Shown: in pieces, positions 57,495-64,000 of the stretch
Position numbering within the stretch: position 1 is the first letter of the stretch
How the letters are laid out: each line of letters starts with the position of its first letter
Origin: Pseudomonas graminis
GTDB taxonomy: Bacteria > Pseudomonadota > Gammaproteobacteria > Pseudomonadales > Pseudomonadaceae
DNA: 64,000 bases
Assembly: GCF_013201545.1 (NCBI RefSeq)
Contig: NZ_CP053746.1
Location: forward strand, 372,001 to 436,000
Direction of reading: 5' to 3'
Notes under the pieces: generated by a model
Told to the model about the DNA's origin: nothing
What the model saw: only the letters and a program-made list of their open reading frames with translations
The model's database searches: none
Position numbers and translations under genes: made by a program

Positions 57495-59525
57495 ATGTCC
57501 CGTCCCTCACAAATCCGTCCGTGGCGCCTGACGCCGCTTGCTGCCGCATTGCTGATCACCTCACCTGCGTACGCCATCGAGGTGGGGCCGCAAATCATCA
57601 CCGCCAACCCGCTGGGCAGCGATCAACTTGCCTCGCCAAGCACTGTACTGACCGGCGATGCGCTGACCCTGCAACAGAAAGGCAGCCTGGGCGAGACGTT
57701 GAACAAACAGCCCGGCGTCTCATCCTCCTATTTTGGACCGGGCGCGAGCAGGCCGATCATCCGGGGGCTGGACGGCGATCGCATCCGGCTTCTGCGAAAC
57801 GGCGTCGGCGCGCTGGACGCCTCCTCGTTGTCCTACGATCACGCGGTGCCGCTGGATCCGGTCAATGTCGACCGCATTGAAATCGTGCGCGGCCCTGCGG
57901 CACTGCTTTACGGGGGAAGCGCCATCGGCGGCGTGGTCAACACGTTCGACAACCGCATCCCCACCGAAGCCATCGAGGGCATTCAGGGCGCGGGGGAGTT
58001 GCGTTATGGCGGTGCCGACACAACCCGCAGCAGCGCGGGCAAGCTGGAAGCGGGCAATGGCACTTTTGCGTTGCACCTGGACGCCAACGCCCGGGAATTC
58101 AACGACCTGAAGATCCCGGGGTATGCCCGCACCGCCGATGAACGCGCGCGGGATCCGCAAGACGGCGACAAAAAACACCGCCTCGGCAACAGCGATGGGA
58201 GACAGGACGGAGGCGCGGTCGGAGGCTCCTACACTTGGGACGACGGTTACGCCGGGCTTTCCTACAGCAATTACGACGCCAATTACGGGTCGCCTGCCGA
58301 GCAAGGCGTGCGCATCCGCATGAAGCAGGACCACTACGCATTTGCCTCCGAGATCCGCAATCTCTCCGGCCCGTTCAGCTCGGTAAAACTCGACGCCGGT
58401 TATACCGATTACAAGCACATGGAGATCGAAGACGGCGAAGTCGGCACCACGTTCAAGAACAAGGGCTATGAAGCCCGCGTCGAGGCCCGGCATCAGCCCA
58501 TCGGCCCGGTTGAAGGCATCGTCGGCGCCCAAGTGACGCGCAGCGAGTTTTCAGCCCTTGGCGAAGAGGCCTTCGTCCCGCAGACCGATACTGACGCCGG
58601 TGCCTTGTTCATTCTGGAAGAGCTGCAGGCCACTGATCGCCTGAAGCTCAGCCTGGGTGGCCGCATTGAACACACCACCGTGGACCCGGACGGAGGGGGC
58701 AACGAGCGATTCGCCAACGCCAACAGCTCAAGCAGCTTTACTGCAGGGAGCGTTTCGTCCGGTGCCGTTTACACGCTGACGCCGATCTGGTCGCTGGCGG
58801 CGACCCTTGGCTACACCGAGCGGGCGCCGACGTTCTATGAGCTCTATGCCAATGGCGCTCACGTCGCCACCGGCACGTACGAAGTCGGGGATGCCGACCT
58901 GTCCAAAGAGAAAGCCGTTTCCAGCGATCTGGCGCTGCGCTTTGACAACGGTACCCATAAAGGAAGTGTCGGCGTCTTTTACAGCCACTTCTCCAACTAC
59001 ATCGGACTGCTGGGCAGCGGCCGTACCTTGAACGATGAAGGCGCTGAAGACCCCGACGGCATCCCCGAATACACCTACTCAGGCGTGCGCGCTCGGTTTG
59101 CCGGTTTCGAGGCCAAGGATCACTGGAAGCTCGCCGAAACCCGGTATGGCAATTTCGCTCTGGAGCTGTCCGGCGATTACACCCGTGCCAAGAACCTGGA
59201 TACCGGAGAAGCCCTGCCGCGCATCGCCCCTTTGCGGCTCAACAGCGGATTGTTGTGGGAACTGGACAAGTGGCAAGCGAGGATCGACCTCGAACACGCT
59301 GCTTCGCAACGGCGCGTGCCGGATAACGAAACCGGCACCGACGGGTACACGACGCTGGGGGCCAGTGCCGGCTACACCTTCAAGGTGGGTGGCAGTCAGT
59401 GGCTGGCGTTCGTCAGCGGCGAGAACCTCACCAATCAGACCGTGCGCTACGCCAGCTCCATTCTGCGCGACATCGCCCCGGCTGAAGGCCGAAGTGTGGA
59501 AGTCGGGCTCCGGACGACATTCTAG
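57495..59525 (+). CDS. znuD: TonB-dependent zinc receptor (ZnuD-like)
   Basis: 676 residues from the ATG at 57495, with AAGGAAA upstream; a 25-residue in-frame extension overlaps the Zur box and is rejected. Signal peptide ending AYA. The plug domain contains RPIIRGLDGDRIRLLRNGVG and VDRIEIVRGPAALLYGGSAI. A 22-strand-type barrel ends with Phe (LRTTF). His/Asp-rich loops (DPQDGDKKHR) are compatible with metal capture. The zinc assignment rests on family resemblance and the Zur box. Confidence 0.88.
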   Translation: MSRPSQIRPWRLTPLAAALLITSPAYAIEVGPQIITANPLGSDQLASPSTVLTGDALTLQQKGSLGETLNKQPGVSSSYFGPGASRPIIRGLDGDRIRLLRNGVGALDASSLSYDHAVPLDPVNVDRIEIVRGPAALLYGGSAIGGVVNTFDNRIPTEAIEGIQGAGELRYGGADTTRSSAGKLEAGNGTFALHLDANAREFNDLKIPGYARTADERARDPQDGDKKHRLGNSDGRQDGGAVGGSYTWDDGYAGLSYSNYDANYGSPAEQGVRIRMKQDHYAFASEIRNLSGPFSSVKLDAGYTDYKHMEIEDGEVGTTFKNKGYEARVEARHQPIGPVEGIVGAQVTRSEFSALGEEAFVPQTDTDAGALFILEELQATDRLKLSLGGRIEHTTVDPDGGGNERFANANSSSSFTAGSVSSGAVYTLTPIWSLAATLGYTERAPTFYELYANGAHVATGTYEVGDADLSKEKAVSSDLALRFDNGTHKGSVGVFYSHFSNYIGLLGSGRTLNDEGAEDPDGIPEYTYSGVRARFAGFEAKDHWKLAETRYGNFALELSGDYTRAKNLDTGEALPRIAPLRLNSGLLWELDKWQARIDLEHAASQRRVPDNETGTDGYTTLGASAGYTFKVGGSQWLAFVSGENLTNQTVRYASSILRDIAPAEGRSVEVGLRTTF

Positions 59526-60031
59526 AGCGGACACCTGAAGGGTGACGCCGCCACTTGAGCGGCCCCAACGGGCCCCTCACTGGGTAGGACCGGCTTCAGC
59601 CGGGAAAGCGTCATCCGCCACGCCATACATCTACGGTGTTCGAACCGGCCTCTTCCCGGCTAAAGCCAGTCCTACATCTGGGTCGCCCCAGCCGCCACGC
59701 CGCAGAATCCTACAATCTGGAGACCCCTTCTAAACCCCCATCCCCGCTCCCTCTGTAAGGGTCGGCGGGACCTCAACCTGCTATCTTACAAAGCAGACAC
59801 CCGGGCCAGACAATGGACAGCGCTACCCTGACTCCCCGCCACTGTTACGCCGATCGCAACGATCCATGTCGCAATTTCGACTTTTTAAAAAATCGTTAGC
59901 GTCCTATCATCGCCGCCCTAAACGCTGAAACGGTTAATTCGTCCTTTGTTAAGACCTTGCAATGCGCCTCCAAAGCGTTGCGAGCGGCATCGCCTTTTGC
60001 TCTCGAATAACTCAAAAAGACCTTACGCCTT
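59526..60031. other. Intergenic region before oprB, with a REPIN at its start
   Basis: A family B REPIN (GGACCGGCTTCAGCCGGGAA at 59587 and TTCCCGGCTAAAGCCAGTCC at 59653) lies first. The remaining 350 bases hold no gene. An AT-rich block near 59880-59900 (CTTTTTAAAAAATCG) probably lies close to the oprB promoter, but I cannot assign -35/-10 elements or a glucose-responsive operator with confidence. Confidence 0.5.
59584..59675. repeat. REPIN-like inverted repeat, family B
   Basis: Arms GTAGGACCGGCTTCAGCCGG and CCGGCTAAAGCCAGTCCTAC, spaced by about 45 bases. One mismatch in the right arm. Confidence 0.88.
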
Positions 60032-61414
60032 ATGCCCAGCCATCTGAAACGCCCGATCTGCACCCCGACCTGCAAATCGTCCCGAGCCCTTCGTCATGCC
60101 GGCACGCTAAGCCTGGCGGCGCTGGGGTTCGCGACCTGCGCCCACGCCGCGCCGGCGTTCGACAGCACGTCGCCGTGGATGCTGGGTGACTGGGGCGGCA
60201 AGCGCAGCGAGCTTTCCGAGCAAGGCTACGACTTCAAGCTCGACTCAGTCGTCGAAGTGGGCTCCAACCTGCACGGCGGCTACAACCATGACAAGGCCAC
60301 CCGCTACAGCGACCAGTTCGCCCTCGGCGCACACATGGACCTGCAGAAGATCCTCGGCTGGCACAACGCTGAATTTCAGCTGACCCTCACCAACCGTAAC
60401 GGCGACAACATCAGCAACGACCGCGTGGGCGACCCGCGCACCGGCACCATTTCTTCGTCTCAGGAAGTCTGGGGCCGGGGCAGCGTCACGCGCCTGACCG
60501 ACCTCTGGTACCAGCAGAAATTTCTCGACCAGACGCTCAGCGTAAAAGTGGGCCGGTTCAACGAAGGCGAAGATTTCAACACCTTCCCGTGCGACTTCCA
60601 GAACCTGGCGCTGTGCGGTTCGCAGGTCGGCAACTGGGGCGGCGGCATCTGGTACAACTGGCCGATCAGCCAGTGGGCGATGCGCGTCAAATACCAGCTG
60701 AACCCCGAACTGTTCGTGCAGGTCGGTGCGTTCGAGCAGAACCCGTCGAACCTGGAAAACGACAACGCTTTCAAACTCAGCGGCAGCGGCACCAAGGGCG
60801 CGGTATTGCCGGTCGAGGTGGTCTGGTCGCCGAAGGTCAACGGCCTGCCGGGCGAATACCGCGCCGGTTACTACTACAGCACCGCCGACAGCAACGACGT
60901 CTACAAAGACAGCAACGGTCGATACGCCGCACAGAGCGGCGATGACTACGCCTCGTCGTCCAGCAAACACGGCATGTGGCTGACCCTGCGCCAGCAAGTC
61001 ACGAGTGATGCCAGCGACAACAGCCGCGGCCTGAGCCTGTTCGCCAACGGCACGCTGCACGACAAGAAAACCAACATGATCGACAACTTCGTTGCCCTCG
61101 GCGCGACGTACAAAGGCCCGTTCGACGCGCGTCCTGAGGATGACATCGGCGTCGGCATCAGCCGCATCCACGTCAACCCGGCGTACCGCAAGAACACCCA
61201 CCTGCGCAATCAGGCCCAAGGCGTCTCCGACTACAACGACCCGGCTTTTATCCCCGTGCAGGACACCGAATACAACGCCGAAATCTACTACGGCGTGCAC
61301 GTCGCCAACTGGCTGACCGTGCGCCCGAACCTGCAATTCATCCGTCATCCGGGCGGCGTGAATCAGGTCGACGACGCGCTGGTCGCGGGGCTGAAAATCC
61401 AGTCCTCGTTCTGA
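60032..61414 (+). CDS. oprB: OprB-type carbohydrate-selective porin
   Basis: 460 residues. A long basic signal peptide is cleaved near ATCAHA-APAF. The porin start STSPWMLGDWGGKRSELSEQ and the end VDDALVAGLKIQSSF with terminal Phe are typical of OprB. It is an outer-membrane 16-strand porin letting glucose into the periplasm. It lies directly upstream of gcd, which oxidises that glucose. The ribosome-binding site is weak, so the start could be a few codons downstream. Confidence 0.92.
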   Translation: MPSHLKRPICTPTCKSSRALRHAGTLSLAALGFATCAHAAPAFDSTSPWMLGDWGGKRSELSEQGYDFKLDSVVEVGSNLHGGYNHDKATRYSDQFALGAHMDLQKILGWHNAEFQLTLTNRNGDNISNDRVGDPRTGTISSSQEVWGRGSVTRLTDLWYQQKFLDQTLSVKVGRFNEGEDFNTFPCDFQNLALCGSQVGNWGGGIWYNWPISQWAMRVKYQLNPELFVQVGAFEQNPSNLENDNAFKLSGSGTKGAVLPVEVVWSPKVNGLPGEYRAGYYYSTADSNDVYKDSNGRYAAQSGDDYASSSSKHGMWLTLRQQVTSDASDNSRGLSLFANGTLHDKKTNMIDNFVALGATYKGPFDARPEDDIGVGISRIHVNPAYRKNTHLRNQAQGVSDYNDPAFIPVQDTEYNAEIYYGVHVANWLTVRPNLQFIRHPGGVNQVDDALVAGLKIQSSF

Positions 61415-61527
61415 TCAGCTCCGCTCGCCCGTCTGCCTCCAGGCATCGGCATTGAAGGCATGGCTTAGCCGCCGCGCCTGCACGCCAACACGCGTTAACC
61501 ACCACATCGTTACGGAGTACAACACTT

Positions 61528-63966
61528 ATGAGCACTGAGGGTGCTTTTGGTAAGGGTCGCCTGCTTCCGAGCTTGCTCGGGCTAGTGATTCTGATAATGG
61601 GTCTGGCCTTGCTGGTCGGCGGCATCAAACTGCTGACGCTGGGCGGGTCGCTTTACTACCTGCTGGCCGGTATCGGCTTCGCCATCACCGGCGTCCTGCT
61701 GATGATGGGTCGCAGCGCGGCATTCGGCCTGTACGCACTGGTGTTGTTCGCCAGTACCGTGTGGGCGCTGTGGGAGGTGGGCCTGGATTGGTGGCAACTG
61801 GTGCCGCGTCTGGCACTCTGGTTTGCCCTGGGCATCGTGATGCTGCTGCCATGGTTCCGTCGTCCGGTCCTTCGTGGCCAGGTCGGCGATGCCGGTACTC
61901 GCGCACTGGGCGCCGCCGTGATTGTGGCGGGCATCGCCGCGCTGGCCAGCCAGTTCACCCACCCGGGCGAAATCAAAGGCGAGCTGGACCGCGAAACCGC
62001 CGGTACCACCAGTGCTGCGCCGGCCATGCCGGATGGCGACTGGCAGTCCTACGGTCGTACCGCTTTCGGCGATCGCTATTCGCCGCTGTCGCAGATCACC
62101 CCGGACAACGTCAGCAAGCTGGTGCCAGCGTGGACCTATCGCACGGGCGACATTCCGGGTCCGAACGATCCGGGTGAAACCACGGCCGAAAACACCCCTC
62201 TGAAAGTCAACGGCATGCTCTACGTCTGCACGCCGCATAGCCAGGTCATTGCACTGGACCCGGACACCGGCAAGGAAATCTGGCGCTTCGATCCGAAGAT
62301 CAGCAGCGGCAAAGCAGCCAACTTCAAGGGTTGGGCGCACATGACCTGCCGTGGCGTGTCGTATCACGATGACGCCGCCTACGCTGCCACTGCTCCGACC
62401 GATGCTGCGGCGCCTGCGCAAAGCCCGGCCGCTCCGGCCGCTGCCACTGCCACTGCCGCCAATAGCTGCCCGCGTCGCATCTTCCTGCCGACCGCCGACA
62501 CGCGTCTGATCGCACTGAACGCTGACACCGGCAAAATGTGTGAAGACTTCGGCACCAACGGCTCCATCGACCTGAGCGCCAACATCGGCACATACGCACC
62601 GGGCGGCTACTACTCGACGTCGCCACCGGCCGTGACCAAAGACCTCGTGGTCATTGGCGGCCACGTCACCGACAACGTTTCCACCGACGAACCGTCGGGC
62701 GTGATCCGTGCGTTCGACGTGCACACAGGCCGTCTGGTCTGGAACTGGGACAGCGGCAATCCGGACGACACCACGCCGATCGCCGAGGGCAAGACCTACA
62801 CCCGCAACTCACCCAACATGTGGTCGATGTTCAGCGTCGACGAAAAGCTGGGCATGCTTTACCTGCCAATGGGCAACCAGATGCCTGACCAGTGGGGCGG
62901 CAACCGCACCGAAGCCTCGGAGAAATTCAGCGCCGGCCTGGTCGCGCTGGACATCGCCACCGGTCACGTGAAATGGCATTTCCAGTTCACTCACCATGAC
63001 CTGTGGGACATGGACGTCGGCGGTCAGCCAACGCTGATGGACATGAAAACCGCTGACGGCGTGAAGCCTGCTGTTCTGGCTTCGACCAAGCAGGGCAGCA
63101 TCTACGTGCTGGACCGCAGCAACGGTCAGCCCATCGTGCCGATCAACGAAATCCCTGTACCTCAGGGCGCGGTCGCCGGTGATCACACGTCGCCTACCCA
63201 GCCGAAGTCCGACCTGAACTTCATGCCGCCGCCGCTGAAAGAGCGCGACATGTGGGGCGTGACGCCGTTTGATCAGATGCTCTGCCGCATCGACTTCAAA
63301 TCCCTGCGTTATGAAGGCCCGTTCACCCCGCCGTCGCTGCAAGGTTCGCTGGTGTACCCAGGCAACTTCGGCGTGTTCGACTGGGGCGGCATTTCGGTCG
63401 ATCCAGTGCGTCAGATTGCTTTCGTGAACCCGAGCTACATGGCGTTCCGTTCCAAACTGGTGCCGGCGGCTGAAGTCGCAGGCGGCCCGGGTCGCAAGAG
63501 CGAAACCGAAGGCGTGCAGCCAAACAAGGGCGCACCTTACGGCGTGATCCTCGAAGCACTGCTGTCGCCAATGGGTCTGCCCTGCCAGGCGCCAGCATGG
63601 GGTTACGTGGCGGCGGTCGATCTGACCAACCACCAGACCATCTGGAAGCACAAAAACGGCACCGTGCGTGACAGCTCGCCGGTTCCAATCCCGCTGACCA
63701 TGGGCGTTCCAAGCCTGGGCGGCACGTTCATCACCGCCAGCGGTGTGTCGTTCCTCAGCGCAACGCTCGACCAATACCTGCGCGCCTACGACGTTCGTAA
63801 CGGCAAGCAGCTGTGGGAAGGCCGTCTGCCAGCAGGCGCCCAGACCACGCCGATGACCTACACCGGCAAGGACGGCAAGCAATACGTGCTGGTCGTTGCA
63901 GGCGGTCATGGTTCGCTGGGCACCAAGCAGGGCGATTACGTGATCGCCTACAAACTGCCGGACTGA
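61528..63966 (+). CDS. gcd: Membrane-bound PQQ-dependent glucose dehydrogenase
   Basis: 812 residues, usual length. Five N-terminal membrane helices (about residues 10-145) anchor a periplasmic eight-bladed PQQ propeller. Markers are DWQSYGRTAFGDRYSPLSQI, NTPLKVNGMLYVCTPHSQVI, THHDLWDMDVGGQPTL and the end KQGDYVIAYKLPD. An Ala/Pro-rich insert near residues 285-315 lengthens one loop. It oxidises glucose to gluconolactone, passing electrons to ubiquinone; PQQ must come from pqq genes elsewhere. GGAG lies ten bases before the ATG. Confidence 0.96.
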   Translation: MSTEGAFGKGRLLPSLLGLVILIMGLALLVGGIKLLTLGGSLYYLLAGIGFAITGVLLMMGRSAAFGLYALVLFASTVWALWEVGLDWWQLVPRLALWFALGIVMLLPWFRRPVLRGQVGDAGTRALGAAVIVAGIAALASQFTHPGEIKGELDRETAGTTSAAPAMPDGDWQSYGRTAFGDRYSPLSQITPDNVSKLVPAWTYRTGDIPGPNDPGETTAENTPLKVNGMLYVCTPHSQVIALDPDTGKEIWRFDPKISSGKAANFKGWAHMTCRGVSYHDDAAYAATAPTDAAAPAQSPAAPAAATATAANSCPRRIFLPTADTRLIALNADTGKMCEDFGTNGSIDLSANIGTYAPGGYYSTSPPAVTKDLVVIGGHVTDNVSTDEPSGVIRAFDVHTGRLVWNWDSGNPDDTTPIAEGKTYTRNSPNMWSMFSVDEKLGMLYLPMGNQMPDQWGGNRTEASEKFSAGLVALDIATGHVKWHFQFTHHDLWDMDVGGQPTLMDMKTADGVKPAVLASTKQGSIYVLDRSNGQPIVPINEIPVPQGAVAGDHTSPTQPKSDLNFMPPPLKERDMWGVTPFDQMLCRIDFKSLRYEGPFTPPSLQGSLVYPGNFGVFDWGGISVDPVRQIAFVNPSYMAFRSKLVPAAEVAGGPGRKSETEGVQPNKGAPYGVILEALLSPMGLPCQAPAWGYVAAVDLTNHQTIWKHKNGTVRDSSPVPIPLTMGVPSLGGTFITASGVSFLSATLDQYLRAYDVRNGKQLWEGRLPAGAQTTPMTYTGKDGKQYVLVVAGGHGSLGTKQGDYVIAYKLPD

Positions 63967-64000
63967 TCCGCTTCACTGATTAGTGTCGTGCAGTAACAGA

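Noticed and set aside
60245..61348. 367-codon minus-strand frame
   Set aside because: Antisense shadow of oprB; low-complexity Val/Ala/Arg translation.
62809..63909. 366-codon minus-strand frame
   Set aside because: Antisense shadow of gcd; no start signal or recognisable domain.

Overview
This window is chromosomal DNA of a fluorescent-type Pseudomonas, probably from the P. syringae / P. fluorescens side of the genus. The evidence is high GC, gene order recognisable from other pseudomonads (metG-rnfB-nth-PA3496-like; argG-motY-pyrC-rnt-bfd-bfr-grxD-argF; glpK-glpR-glpD; aatJQMP-aauSR; oprB-gcd), and two families of inverted REP/REPIN-like repeats between genes. Nearly all of it is housekeeping or metabolic core. 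I see no prophage, insertion sequence, CRISPR array, tRNA or rRNA.

Layout. 0-4 kb: the 3' end of a polar amino-acid ABC transporter ATPase, then a coupled DEXH helicase/PdeM phosphoesterase pair without its usual ligase and exonuclease partners. 4-11.5 kb: dcd, a cold-shock gene with a long leader, apbC (mrp), metG, an isolated soluble rnfB, nth, a small envelope protein and a LuxR-type response regulator preceded by a tiny coupled ORF. 11.5-12.6 kb: about 1 kb without a convincing gene. 12.6-22.4 kb: an unknown two-HTH protein, argG, motY, pyrC-rnt, a repeat-packed intergenic stretch, the iron-storage pair bfd and bfr, grxD and a molybdopterin oxidoreductase. 22.8-30.7 kb: argF plus an ABC ATPase, a PhzF-like enzyme, YbaK and the glycerol regulon. 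31-37.7 kb: the acidic amino-acid transporter aatJQMP with its regulators aauS-aauR; its promoter region carries an AauR-type inverted repeat and a sigma-54 motif.

37.9-42.2 kb is the most interesting metabolic locus. It is a minus-strand operon of a GntR/UTRA regulator, an ADP-ribosylglycohydrolase-fold enzyme, an NCS1 permease and a PfkB kinase. It looks like E. coli yegTUVW with the transporter swapped, and suggests uptake, cleavage and phosphorylation of an unidentified ribosylated compound. 42.4-48.1 kb: a DsbA-like protein, an alpha/beta hydrolase, a collapsed metE beside an intact metR, a Nudix hydrolase, ddlA and zinc-independent L31 (rpmE2). 48.2-51.4 kb is the most accessory-looking part: a beheaded antitoxin gene, OpgC, and two unknown convergent genes sharing a terminator. 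51.6-64 kb: a divergent class A PBP-like protein, nfeR-nfeF (nickel/iron), a Pr6Pr membrane protein, a VF530 protein, a Zur-boxed znuD-like receptor, and oprB-gcd for periplasmic glucose uptake and oxidation.

Metal homeostasis recurs: bfd/bfr, grxD, nfeR/nfeF, rpmE2 and znuD. All assignments come from reading the sequence and general family knowledge; no database search was run.
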